From assembly GCF_027943255.1 (NCBI RefSeq), contig NC_072892.1, positions 159,714,792 through 159,778,791 of the forward strand: a stretch of 64,000 nucleotides of DNA. Direction: 5' to 3'. The position numbers and the translations under genes were made by a program. Positions 8,627-18,130 of the stretch are shown here, in pieces. The notes below the pieces were generated by a model that saw only the letters and a list, made by a program, of their open reading frames with translations, had not been told where the DNA came from and ran no database searches. Position 1 is the first letter of the stretch, and each line of letters opens with the position of its first letter. The stretch is from Anastrepha obliqua. Lineage: Eukaryota; Arthropoda; Insecta; Diptera; Tephritidae.

Positions 8627-9632
8627 GAGGTTGTCTGTAAAGTCGGTTTACTGACGATAGTTTAACGTGATAACGTCATAAGAAAATACTGATTGAATGG
8701 TTGCATTTTTCAAAAGAGTTGCATTTTTAAAGATATAGAGAATGAGGTAACATTAACATAACATAATATACTTTAACGTAACATAACATAACATAACATA
8801 ACATAACATAACATAACATAACATAACATAACATAACATAACATAACATAACATAACATAACATAACATAACATAACATAACATAACATAACATAACATA
8901 ACATAACATAACATAACATAACATAACATAACATAACATAACATAACATAACATAACATAACATAACATAACATAACATAACATAACATAACATAACATA
9001 ACATAACATAACATAACATAACATAACATAACATAACATAACATAACATAACATAACATAACATAACATAACATAACATAACATAACATAACATAACATA
9101 ACATAACATAACATAACATAACATAACATAACATAACATAACATAACATAACATAACATAACATAACATAACATAACATAACATAACATAACATAACATA
9201 ACATAACATAACATAACATAACATAACATAACATAACATAACATAACATAACATAACATAACATAACATAACATAACATAACATAACATAACATAACATA
9301 ACATAACATAACATAACATAACATAACATAACATAACATAACATAACATAACATAACATAACATAACATAACATAACATAACATAACATAACATAACATA
9401 ACATAACATAACATAACATAACATAACATAACATAACATAACATAACATAACATAACATAACATAACATAACGTAACATAACATAACATATCATAACATA
9501 ACATAACATAACATATCATAACATAACATAACATAACATAACATAACATAACATGCTGTTCAAGCAAGGTAACGACACATTTTTTCGTGCGTGCAGCCTG
9601 CTAAATCGAATTATAAGACGTTTTCACGTCAA
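8627..9632 (-). mobile_element. Palindrome-ended element, copy D, carrying an (AACAT)n array
   Basis: Near-mirror of copy B: hairpin end gaggttgtctgtaaag at 8627, inner repeat TTTAACGTGATAACGTC at 8663-8679, an 800-bp pentamer array, then gctgttcaagcaaggtaacg and the terminal repeat GACGTTTTCACGTCAA ending at 9632. Both ends are flanked by A-rich DNA. Relative to B the two arrays are inverted. No coding capacity. Confidence 0.65.
8746..9554 (-). repeat. (ATGTT)n pentanucleotide satellite, about 160 units (AACAT on +)
   Basis: Almost perfectly homogeneous pentamer array; variants (aacgt, tatca) lie only within the last 80 bases at each edge. It is about 330 bp longer than the array at 1411-1890 in the same position of the sister element, so the copies have expanded or contracted independently. 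Apparent 240-264 aa ORFs are artefacts of a stop-free pentamer. Confidence 0.97.
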
Positions 9633-10458
9633 TAAAGAATTTAAGAAAACATTTTTTTTTGTGAACTGATAGAATTAGTAATGGCTAGTTATGGTAGACT
9701 CAAGCAAAGCTCTGGGCAGAACCAAGCCTCGCACCACAAGCAGGCTGCACAACCTACAAAACAATAATGCACCCCTTGCTTTCACCAGCGCGGAAGTTCA
9801 GAAGACTATCAAGAAGGCAAAAGCTTATAAAGTCATTGGTAAGACTCAACATGTTGATGTTGCGAAACATAGATCCAACTAGATTAATATATCTCACTAA
9901 GGTCTTCTATTTGCTTATGACCCTTCTTGTAATCCTCGAAAATTGGAAAGCAGGAAGAATAGTCCCACTATCTAGTAGTGAAAACAGTTGGGGTTCATCT
10001 ACTCCCGATCTTCACAAGACATCTGACCGCGGCCATGCATGAAAGTTGTTTCTGTAAAAAGCACAATACCACCACAGCATTTAGTTCCCTCAACACGCAA
10101 ATAAGCTTTGAAATTAAACAGAACCGCCCTGTAAGAGAACAGTCCTAGTAGAGCTGGATTTACCTAAGGTATTGGACACATACCTGTGTGATCGACACTC
10201 GTCAGTGATATTGCGAGATCAAATCGACAGAAAGGTGCTCTCCATGATATGACTGATAGGATCCAGAACTAAACACAGCAACTACTGGACTCCGCAGTAT
10301 ACAGACTGGTCATAAACGGGAGTCCGTCACCCCTCTTATGAACTCCGCTCCCAAAAACCGTCATTGGACTCCAACAACCACCCAATACAGGCGAAGAGCT
10401 TCGACTGCCTCGTGAGACTCGCGCTACTTTCGCACAATTAAGTTCTTGATATTGTAGA

Positions 10459-10472
10459 AGGTTACACTTCCT
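10459..10472. repeat. Target-site duplication AGGTTACACTTCCT (left)
   Basis: Fourteen bases identical to 11203-11216, flanking the RTE-like insertion. Removing the insertion and one copy restores the Jockey reading GYTSYLSKIDPEMP. Confidence 0.85.
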
Positions 10473-11202
10473 TCTTCTTTCTTCTTAATTGGCGCTATAA
10501 CCGCTTTGGCGATTTTGACCGAGTTTAACAAAGCCCGCCAGTCGTTTCTTTCTCGTGGTAACCGGCGCCAGTTGGACACACCAAGTGAAGCCAAGTCTTT
10601 CTCCACCTGATCTTTCCAACGCAGAGGAGGCCTTCCTCTTCCTCTACTACCACCAGCTGGTACCGCATCGAATACTTTCAAAGCCGGAGCGTTTGTATCC
10701 ATTCGGACGACATGACCCAGCCAACGTAGCCGCTGGATCTTTATTCGCTGCGCTATGTCTATGTCGTCGTAAAGCTCATACAGCTCGTCGTTCCATCGCC
10801 TGCGATATTCGCCGTTGCCAACGTGCAAAGGTCCAAAACTCTTACGCAGAATCTTTCTCTCGAACACTCCAAGCGTCGCTTCATCGGATGTTGTCATCGT
10901 CTACGCTTCTGCGCCATACGTTAGGACGAGCATGATGAGAGTCTTGTAGAGTGTTAGTTTTGTTCGTCGAGAGAGGACTTTACTGCTCAGTTGCCTACTT
11001 AGTCCAAAGTAGCACTTGTTGGCAAGAGAGATTCTACGTTGGATTTCAAGGCTGACATTGTTTTCGGTGTTAATGCTGGTTCCTAAATACACGAAGTCTT
11101 TTACAACCTCGAAATTATAACTGTCAACAGTGACGTGGGTGCCGATACGCGAGTGCGCCGACTGTTTGTTTGAAGACAGGAGGTACTTCGTTTTGTCCTC
11201 GT
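10473..11202 (-). mobile_element. 5'-truncated RTE-like non-LTR retrotransposon, family A copy 1
   Basis: Minus-strand reading starts at EDKTKYLLSSN, continues as VDSYNFEVVKDFVYLGTSIN and RRTKLTLYKTLIM, and then (frame change near 10900) FERKILRKSFGPLHVGNGEY, RIKIQRLRWLGHVVRMD and RGRGRPPLRWKDQVEKDLAS. This is the thumb and C-terminal region of an RT of RTE/CR1 style. It ends in a gcgccaattaagaaga simple-repeat tail. 14-bp direct repeats flank it. A sister copy with the same tail lies at 55553-56365. Only about 730 bp of the 3' end was inserted, the usual result of incomplete reverse transcription. Confidence 0.85.
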
Positions 11203-11216
11203 AGGTTACACTTCCT
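11203..11216. repeat. Target-site duplication AGGTTACACTTCCT (right)
   Basis: Identical to 10459-10472; marks the 5' side of the family A insertion. Confidence 0.85.
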
Positions 11217-11495
11217 ACTTATCCAAAATTGACCCAGAAATGCCGACGTGTGAAGCCACCACTACACACTGCACAACACTAGCCCCCTCTCCACATGGTC
11301 CCATTTTTTTTTTTTTTTTTTTTTTTTTGGTCCCATAAATTCACTCATCTAATACCCTTTACCCTCTGTACCCATCCTGTCGAAACAGTTTGTTTTCTGA
11401 ACTTAGATGAGATGTACGACCGATGGCCTCACTGCAATTGGCAGGGTTTTGTAAACTGTTACAACAACAGCAACCACAACAACAACAACAACGGT

Positions 11496-13026
11496 TTTAT
11501 GATGAATGGAACTTATCACTCGGTGAGTATTTACGGGTAGGACCTTTATTTCTGCGTCCAACTCGCTAAAGTGTAGAATATCCTTAGAGGGTAGATTAGA
11601 TTTGATTTAAGGTTTGCACTTCCCCCTCATGGTCTGTTGTGCCCTCTTCTCATCACAGTACCTCATCCAGACCCCGTTCACTTATTTAACTTAAGATAAA
11701 ACTGGGTAGAGCTGAGCGTATGTGCCTATCTTTTGGCTGCAATTGGCCAAGATTACTCAACCTTCTCCGCGCTATAGCGCTACAATCAAGGAGAAGGTGT
11801 ATCAGGGTCACCGCGAATTAGTCGCAGAAACGGCAGGAGTCAGTGGGCCGTATACCAATCCTGTACAGATGACTGTGCAATCTGCAATGGCACTCAATTC
11901 TAACTTAAAAGGAAAAATATTTGAGTCCGTTGAAGCCTAAGTTTATTTCTTTTAGAATTAGTATGGCGAGCTAGCGGATTTTTGCAAACTGATTTCTATT
12001 TGATTTGCATTTCCTTTCAAAGGTGGAAGGAACACAGAAATTTCATGCAAAAGCGCTAGACAATAGCCCTCGAGTAGTCCAAAAAACCACCTACAATCGA
12101 ATGCATTTCATATTCAACAGTTTACCACCTCGTTTTTGTCGTTTTACGCAGAAAAGTTCTAATTTTTCTCATTCACTCATTCCAGCGACGAAATTCACTT
12201 GCAAAGTCCAAGGCAATCGCTACCTATGCGGGGCATGCAGCTAATTGTCATATTCCCTTAAGCGACGCGTAATAAGATGTCTTCCACGAAAAATACGATG
12301 AAAATAAGTGCTACTCAATGGCTCTACTCAGCATTGAGAGCCACTAAACAACAACTGCAAATGATACGCGTTCAGTGTTTATAAGAAAACAAAGGGCTGC
12401 CTGATGCCTTGGTGAGATGAGATGGTTGCGTTAGATGACTGCTCGTAAGCTTTTAACTTGTTTAGAAACTTATTAACAAACTTTAGTGTTGCTACCAGCA
12501 CAAGCACACTTCAGGTTGAAGTAATGAAAATTCTTCATATCAACAAAATTGTGCGTGCCTGTTTTCAGAAGACTGTAATGAGGCAATGAAATCCTGCCAG
12601 CCGCGACAGGTGTACTCCAAGTTAGGTTGTACATAAAAAAGTGTTTTGCTGCACACAAAGCCAAAGTAATTCTCTACCTTTTATACGGTCTTCTTGTTTT
12701 ATATGAGCAAATAAATGCGTTTTTACTTGATGTGGTTATTTTGCAGGCGCAGCTGTCAGTTGCATTGTGTTGATATTGTTTTTCTTGGGATTAGAAAAAA
12801 AAAACAATGACTTGAAGCTGCGTAGCATCGATCAATGTGTCTTTGTCTGTGCGCTGTTACTATTATTTCTTCTCTCCGAAGGCATCTACGGTCTTCATTT
12901 ATTCCTCCATTTGAATTTTGTTCCTTTTAACAATCCGTTGGGCAAGATTTTTTTCGACTGGCGTGAATTTAAAATATTTCTATTATAGCTAACGACTTGA
13001 GCTTGCAGGTAGCTTCCTAATATTTA
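11496..13026. other. Non-coding interval between Jockey and mariner
   Basis: No convincing gene. Two short open stretches (11722-11940 and 12005-12244, +) have no recognisable motif and no splice context that I can defend. The first ends GKIFESVEA and has a fairly even composition, so a small unknown exon cannot be excluded. Confidence 0.35.
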
Positions 13027-13052
13027 TGGGAGGTTGAATTAGTTTTAAAGGG
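13027..13052 (+). repeat. Mariner left TIR
   Basis: 26-bp terminal repeat, transposase binding site by analogy with other mariners. Preceded by the target TA. Confidence 0.93.
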
Positions 13053-13101
13053 TTTTTTCGAAGATTTGGAGCTTTATTGTGAAAAAACGGTACAAAATAT
13101 T

Positions 13102-14139
13102 TTATTCGAAGTATTGGCCATCGCTAGCTACAACTTTCGCCCTTCTTTCGGGCAATTTTCGGATGCCGTTTCTCCAAAATTCTGGCCGCTGCTTGGCTAT
13201 CCATGCCTCAACCCATATTTTGGTAGCCTCGTACGAGGAGAACCGCTGGTCCGCCAAATCGAGACTCATATGCCGGAACAAATGATAATCGGAGGGAGCT
13301 ATGTCTGGACTATACGGCGGGTGGGGTAACACTTCCCAGCCAAGCGTTCCAAGGTATTTTTTGACAGGTTGAGCAACATGCGGCCGAGCGTTGTCATGTT
13401 GCAAAATAACCTTGTCGTGCCTTTTTACCGTTTCCGGCCGTTTTTCTTTCAATGCCCGGCTTAAACGCATCAATTGCAACCGGTAACGATCCCCCGTGAT
13501 TGTTTCGCCCGGTTGGAGCAGCTCAAAATATACGACGCCGACTTGATCCCACCAAATGCAGAGCATGGTTTTCTTGCCGTGAATATTCTGCTTGGCCGTC
13601 GACGTTGATGCGTGGCCGGGCAAACCCCATGATTTTTTGCGTTTTGGGTTATCGTAGTGGATCCATTTTTCGTCGCCAGTCACCACCCGATGCAAAAAAC
13701 CCTTCCGATTTTGTCGCTCGATCAGCAATTCGCACGTAAAAAATCGCCGTTCGACGTCGCGCAGCTTCAACTCGTACGGGACCCAATGTCCTTGCTTTTG
13801 GATCATTCCCATCGCTTTTAGACGCTTGCAAACGGTTGATTTATCAACGCCCAATGATTCAGCAAGCTCTTCTTGGGTTTGGCACGAGTCCTCGTTTACC
13901 AATTCCCCCAATTCCGCGTCCTCGAACTTTTTGGGGTGGCCAAGACGCTCCTTGTCTTCGGTGTGAAAATCACCACTTTTGAATCGTCGAAACCAGTACT
14001 CACATGTTGAAATCGACGGAGTATGGTCTGGGTAGGCCTCCTGCAGCAATTCACGGGCTTGGGCTGTATTTTTTTTCAAATTGAAGCAGAAAAGCAAAGC
14101 TTCCCGCAAATTGCGTTTCGACGGCACGAAAGTTGACAT
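13102..14139 (-). CDS. Mariner transposase, 345 aa, apparently intact
   Basis: The frame opens with ATG at 14139, 145 bases inside the right end, and closes with a stop at 13102. Length is 345 residues, the same as the classical mauritiana-subfamily enzyme. An N-terminal pair of helix-turn-helix motifs (about residues 1-110) binds the terminal repeats; the linker WVPYEL is at 119-124. The DD34D triad is complete: D156 in VTGDEKWIH, D249 in LQHDNARPH and D284 in YSPDIAPSDYHLF. The protein cuts and rejoins mariner ends at TA sites in the nucleus. No stop, frameshift or missing catalytic residue is seen. Whether it is transcribed cannot be told from sequence; mariner promoters are weak and lie within the 5' end. 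Decayed relatives are at 35.3 and 57.3 kb. Confidence 0.95.
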   Translation of the reverse strand: MSTFVPSKRNLREALLFCFNLKKNTAQARELLQEAYPDHTPSISTCEYWFRRFKSGDFHTEDKERLGHPKKFEDAELGELVNEDSCQTQEELAESLGVDKSTVCKRLKAMGMIQKQGHWVPYELKLRDVERRFFTCELLIERQNRKGFLHRVVTGDEKWIHYDNPKRKKSWGLPGHASTSTAKQNIHGKKTMLCIWWDQVGVVYFELLQPGETITGDRYRLQLMRLSRALKEKRPETVKRHDKVILQHDNARPHVAQPVKKYLGTLGWEVLPHPPYSPDIAPSDYHLFRHMSLDLADQRFSSYEATKIWVEAWIAKQRPEFWRNGIRKLPERRAKVVASDGQYFE

Positions 14140-14284
14140 ACTCGGAGCACGAAAACACTGCGTTGTTTATACTTCAGCGAAATGACAGATACTGATAAAC
14201 AAAGCCTAGGGATGAGGCTTTGTCATGAATATATATTCAGTATTGCCAACGCGATAAAGTGGTAAATAGCGCCATCTGTGTGTC

Positions 14285-14310
14285 ACCTTTAAAACTAATT
14301 CAACCTCCAA
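14285..14310 (-). repeat. Mariner right TIR
   Basis: Inverted partner of 13027-13052, followed by the target TA at 14311. Confidence 0.93.
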
Positions 14311-14312
14311 TA

Positions 14313-15423
14313 ATTTTCTATCGATTTATGGATATAGTCTTTTAAAAAGAATCCTCGAACAGGACGAAATAAGTCTAGACCGGAGTGCCCAACCGAAGGT
14401 TATAAAAAGGGTATCCAGCTGATGGTTAAAATAGTCCTCCTTCGAAAAAAGTCACTTTTCAGTTTTTTTTTTGTTTTCAAAATCTCCCTCCCTCCAAGAT
14501 GACTTTCAGTTTAAACAGCAATTTAGCTTGAAACTCTTTGATAGTTTCGAAACGGGGGCTTTAGAATAACCAAAAGGGGTCAAATCAAGCGAATAAAGAA
14601 ATCCACATAAAATTCATAAAAAAGGCGGTTTAAAACGGCGACGAGAATATTATGTTATGAGGATGCTTTCCTTGGAACGGACTCGGTCCAATTTTCGAAT
14701 CGAAAATACCATAGATAGATTTGTTTAGATTTACTAAGCATAAAGGCAGATGCAAGTTTACTTAAAAACAACGAGCATTAGTAGCAGAAGTTGCTGCGCT
14801 TTCAAACGCTGCTATTCCCTTCCCTACCTTTTACTTCAGTTACTGTTGTTGCACTCGCTGTGCTTAATCATTTACTTAAATACGAGTACCTTGTCACACA
14901 GAGTTCAAGACATAAAAAAGCGCTCTTAATGCACAACAAAGTAAAAGAAAGAAAGGTAATAAAAAACGTAAAAAAATAATAAAAAACCTCAAAGCTCGGG
15001 CGTAAATAGACTTCATATACCCAGCGCATGCTTTTAGTGAAATATTACAGTCGCACATAGTTGTATAGGGTCTTCAGATAGCAATGCTAGTTTCTCCAAT
15101 TTTTATATTTTAGTAGCTGTCAAAGTTACGAATGACATTCAGCTGCGAAAATATTCAGTAAGTATGGAAATTATTAAAAAATACTCATTTGTATATAAAT
15201 ATGCGAGTACATAAATACTTACTTACGGAAATATGTAAATACGATGTCTTACGTTCCCATCTGCACAGACTCGGAATATGGTTCACCCACTCCGACTCCT
15301 TTCTATGAATAATCTTCAGAAACTCCAACACACCTGCTCCTCGTATGCGGTGCCAAGAAGTAGTAGACATTTCGCTCTGATACGGCCAGAAGAAAGGCAC
15401 GTACGCTCAGCATGGCCCTGCTT
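14313..15423. other. Non-coding interval
   Basis: No gene or RNA recognised. The segment near 15360-15420 (ccagaagaaaggc, cgtacgctca) recurs at 42460-42485, so it is part of a dispersed repeat of unknown class. Confidence 0.4.
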
Positions 15424-15435
15424 CATCCTAAGGTT
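15424..15435. repeat. Target-site duplication CATCCTAAGGTT (left)
   Basis: Twelve bases repeated exactly at 17043-17054; flanks the 3' end of the non-LTR element. Confidence 0.85.
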
Positions 15436-17042
15436 GTTGTTGTTGTTGAAGTGGTTGAATATTTCCACTGAAATACTTCTAATTAGTGTCCACCACTGTT
15501 TCGTGTGATGATGTCTTTTTTTTTTTTTGTTTTTTGCCAAGTCAGATCTATTTAGTGAAGTCCAAGTATAAAAGCAGATCCTTTATCTCGATGCCTGAGA
15601 TCTCCTGAATTTGCTGTAAGAAAGGCTTCCCGAAGGAGCGGAGTCGTGCCCTAGCTAGCCCCGGACAATTACATAAATAGTCGAAAGGACTTTCCTTCGC
15701 CTCTTCCGCTTGACAGCTTCTGCAGATGGGATTGAAGGGGAGGTTGAGTCTGGCTGCATGCTCCCCTACTTTCCAATGACTTGTGAAGGTTGCAGTGATG
15801 CGTGAGATGTTTTGCCGAGAAAATTCTAACAGGTTATTCGTCCTTTGGATTTGGTATGACGGCCATGTGTTTTTTGTTGTAATACATGTAGTTATTTGCT
15901 TCCATCTTCTTTCGGCTAAAGCAAGATAGTGTGAAGCTATGGATGCTTTTAATGTGTTCAGTGGGGTGGAGATTGCCACCGCCTCTGCTAAGTCTAGTGC
16001 CGAACCTTTTGTTACTAGCTCATTACCCCGTCTGTTCCTATGACCGGGAACCCATATTAGCGTGATTTCAAGCCAATGACTAAGCAATTCCAGCTCTTCT
16101 CTACACTGTAAGACCAATTTGGATGAAATGGAGTTAGAGTATAAGGCCTTTATAGCTGCTTGACTGTCTGAGAAGATAGCTACTCTTGCACCAACTTCCT
16201 TATAGAGCTTTAGTGATTTACATGCTTCTCTGATCGCTAAAAGTTCTGCCTGGAACACGCTGGCATAGTCAGGAAGACGAATTGACTGAGATAGGTTGAG
16301 TGGCGCCGAATGGAAGCCAGCTCCCACACCACAGTTCATCTTGGAACCATCAGTATGGATTTCGATATCGTATCTTCCAATCACCTTCCCTTTGCTCCAT
16401 TCGGCTCTCGGTGGAAAACATACCGTAAAGCCTTTCTTGAAGTTAAGGTCGGGGACTGTGTAGTCTGATCTGTTTTTGAGCAGCGAGGGTCCCTGTAGGA
16501 GGATCTTACTGTGACCGTACGGCCTTGTTGTCCAGCTTCCTATGTCTCTGAGTCTCACCGCGCTGCAAGTAGCTATTGTTTTAATGTGTAAATCTAATGG
16601 TAGCAGATGGGTTAGTATATTGAGCGCTTCAGTAGGACTGGTGCTAAGCGCTCCTATAGTTAAGATACACGCAGCTCTTTGTATCTTGTTCAGCTTAGTT
16701 TTGTTGTAGTTCTTTTCTGTTGCAGGCCACCAAACTAGTGCCGCATATGTTAGTATTGGCCTTACAATGGCTGTGTAGGACCAATTGGATAGTTTTGGTT
16801 GGAGACCCCATTTTTTACCCAACATTCTCTTACACGTGTAAAGTGCTATATTCGCTTTCTTTACCCTGTACTCTACGTGGGACTTCCAGCTGAGTTTGGG
16901 GTCTAGGATAACACCTAGGTATTTTGCCTGTTGGGTTAACGTGAGACTGACGCCGTTTAGTTTTGGGAGATTAAAGTTTGGTACCTTGGTTTTCCTGGTG
17001 AATAGCATCAGTTCAGTTTTTCTCGGGTTTACACTTAAACCA
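15436..17042 (-). mobile_element. 5'-truncated I/Loa-like non-LTR retrotransposon with RNase H
   Basis: Exactly bounded by a 12-bp target duplication. On the minus strand it begins in the middle of the RT gene (CGLSVNPRKTEL) and ends in a (CAA)n tail at 15436-15450. The body is one 486-codon frame. RNase H downstream of RT and a CAA tail point to the I superfamily (I, Loa, R1 and relatives); the clade is not resolved. The truncation point defines the insertion as a single incomplete reverse-transcription event. Confidence 0.85.
15548..17008 (-). CDS. RT thumb plus RNase H, ORF2 C-terminal fragment, 486 codons open
   Basis: The open frame extends beyond the ATG at 17008 to the truncation at 17042, so the ATG is not a real start. 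Residues 1-120 are the post-catalytic RT region (LGVILDPKLSWKSHV, YTAIVRPILTYAALVWW). RNase H spans about 212-345 with D220 (HTDGSKM), E255 (FQAELLAI) and D281 (FSDSQAAIK). The WVPGH motif is at 319-323, but the fourth acidic residue after GNE is replaced by Thr (GNELVT), so cleavage is probably impaired. The C-terminus has a Cys-rich knuckle (CRSCQAEEA, YLCNCPGLARAR). The RT catalytic domain is absent. An uninterrupted frame of this length means the insertion is fairly recent. Confidence 0.85.
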   Translation of the reverse strand: MLFTRKTKVPNFNLPKLNGVSLTLTQQAKYLGVILDPKLSWKSHVEYRVKKANIALYTCKRMLGKKWGLQPKLSNWSYTAIVRPILTYAALVWWPATEKNYNKTKLNKIQRAACILTIGALSTSPTEALNILTHLLPLDLHIKTIATCSAVRLRDIGSWTTRPYGHSKILLQGPSLLKNRSDYTVPDLNFKKGFTVCFPPRAEWSKGKVIGRYDIEIHTDGSKMNCGVGAGFHSAPLNLSQSIRLPDYASVFQAELLAIREACKSLKLYKEVGARVAIFSDSQAAIKALYSNSISSKLVLQCREELELLSHWLEITLIWVPGHRNRRGNELVTKGSALDLAEAVAISTPLNTLKASIASHYLALAERRWKQITTCITTKNTWPSYQIQRTNNLLEFSRQNISRITATFTSHWKVGEHAARLNLPFNPICRSCQAEEAKESPFDYLCNCPGLARARLRSFGKPFLQQIQEISGIEIKDLLLYLDFTK

Positions 17043-17054
17043 CATCCTAAGGTT
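17043..17054. repeat. Target-site duplication CATCCTAAGGTT (right)
   Basis: Exact copy of 15424-15435 at the truncated 5' end of the retrotransposon. Confidence 0.85.
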
Positions 17055-17292
17055 AGTGAGAAAAGGTTTTTTTAGATGAGATTTCGTGATGAGGTAGAGA
17101 GCAAAAAACCCGTTAAATACGAGAAAGTGCTTAAATTGACTGCTTTTGTGTGTTTGGTAAGCGTCACTGAAATTTACAGCAAAATAATAATAATAATAAA
17201 TACAGCAAAATCTCAAACAACTGGTTGCTGTTCCTCTGAACAAGAACATGCCAAAAACCTATGCAGAAATAATATCAAAATATTTTGTCTGA

Positions 17293-17487
17293 GGGATTGA
17301 TGTCAAACGCCAATGGAAGTTAAGGGAGGTGTACATCCTGCCAATTGTCATCTCAGCGTATGGATTAGTGCAGCAAAATTTAGCGGACAACGTCAAAACA
17401 CTTCAGCTCCTGGAATCTCTGATTTTTGATATGCAGAAAGCAGCTCTACTTAATTCTTGCCATATAATTCGAAATTTTTTACAGTAA
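17293..17487 (+). pseudogene. RT C-terminal fragment of another non-LTR element
   Basis: One open stretch reads KLREVYILPIVISAYGLVQQ and continues with NLADNVKTLQL and MQKAALLNSCHIIRNFLQ before a stop. The IPIVxxALG and QKAALLxxCxIIRxFL blocks recur at the end of polyproteins of some non-LTR elements, following the RT. No RT core accompanies it here. Class beyond non-LTR is not determined. Confidence 0.5.
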
Positions 17488-17659
17488 ACGCTTTTTTTAT
17501 CAATTTGTCAATTATTTAATATTTCTAAGTGCAATATTAGTTATAACTTACGTAGCTGTTCTATATTATTGGCTTGTAGCTAAGCTGCCGCCATTTAATG
17601 TTAATTACTCTTCTTTGGGATGCAATGAATAAAAAATAATACAAAATACAGTGAGAATC

Positions 17660-18130
17660 AAAGTTTAAAGGGAGGAAGCGAAGTCTCAGGTTGAGATTGC
17701 CAATAGAGTGAGATCTTCGCGGTGCGCAGTCGAATGTGCTATTAAGCGATTTGTGGAAATAAAAAACCGCCTCTAATTAAGTTAGGGTTATATTGTATAT
17801 ACCTCCTATAAATAATAATAATAAAAAATACCGCCATAATAAATTAAAAAGTGTAAGAAAATACCTCACTGGTTAACGGGAAGACAGAAAACTTATACGC
17901 GAATCTCTCAAGGAGTGTAAAAAATCCTCTTCTGTACTTGTAGTTGCCCTGTAGGAAGAAATTGGAAAGCCCGTTAGTGCTCGAACAGCTCGAAGGAGTC
18001 TTTTGGAAGCAGGTTTAAAAGGATACAAAGCCCGGTAAAAACCGTGGCTTTCAGAAAAAATCGGAAAAAGCATTTAGAATGAGAACTTCTCTGGTCTGAT
18101 GAATCGAACTTCGAGGGAAGCGTTGTTTAT
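17660..18130 (+). pseudogene. Tc1-like transposase remnant
   Basis: Frame-shifted blocks in Tc1 order: VEIANRVRSSRCAVECAIKR (first helix-turn-helix), LIRESLKECKKSS, EEIGKPVSARTARRSLLEAG with LKGYKAR (second DNA-binding part), then KPWLSEKIGKKHLEWELLWS followed by DESNFE, the first catalytic Asp. The second and third catalytic Asp are missing; the copy is cut soon after DESNFE. Intervening deletions and stops make it inactive. Confidence 0.7.

Larger units (their letters stand above)
9685..11495 (+). mobile_element. Jockey-clade retrotransposon ORF2 remnant, interrupted by an RTE-like insertion
   Basis: RT blocks appear in order across frames: PLAFTSAEVQKTIKKAKAYK, NMLMLRNIDPTRLIYLTKVF, VILENWKAGRIVPL, then AFSSLNTQISFEIKQNRP. 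After the insertion at 10473-11202, reading resumes as GYTSYLSKIDPEMP with CEATTTH, and the C-terminus PFTLCTHPVETVCFLNLDE. The 3' UTR ends in CAA repeats at 11460-11491, as in the copy at 505-925. There is a poly-T run at 11306 inside the C-terminal part. Many stops and frameshifts and an internal deletion; not functional. Confidence 0.75.
13027..14310 (-). mobile_element. Complete mariner element (mauritiana-like, DD34D)
   Basis: Both ends carry matching inverted repeats (13027-13052 and 14285-14310, 24 of 26 identical) starting TGGGAGGTTGAATTAG on the left and TTGGAGGTTGAATTAG on the right, each flanked by TA (13025-13026 and 14311-14312). The 1,284-bp length equals that of a typical autonomous mariner. 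The single transposase frame inside is uninterrupted. No other element in the window combines intact ends, target duplication and gene, so this is the youngest-looking insertion here. Confidence 0.95.

Noticed and set aside
8727..9567. ORFs of 243-264 aa on the minus strand
   Set aside because: Same artefact from the (AACAT)n array.
11295..11540. 81-aa ORF with a Phe run
   Set aside because: The Phe run is a poly-T tract; only the later part is meaningful and belongs to the Jockey C-terminus.
13500..13739. Plus-strand ORFs inside the mariner
   Set aside because: Antisense shadows of the intact transposase.
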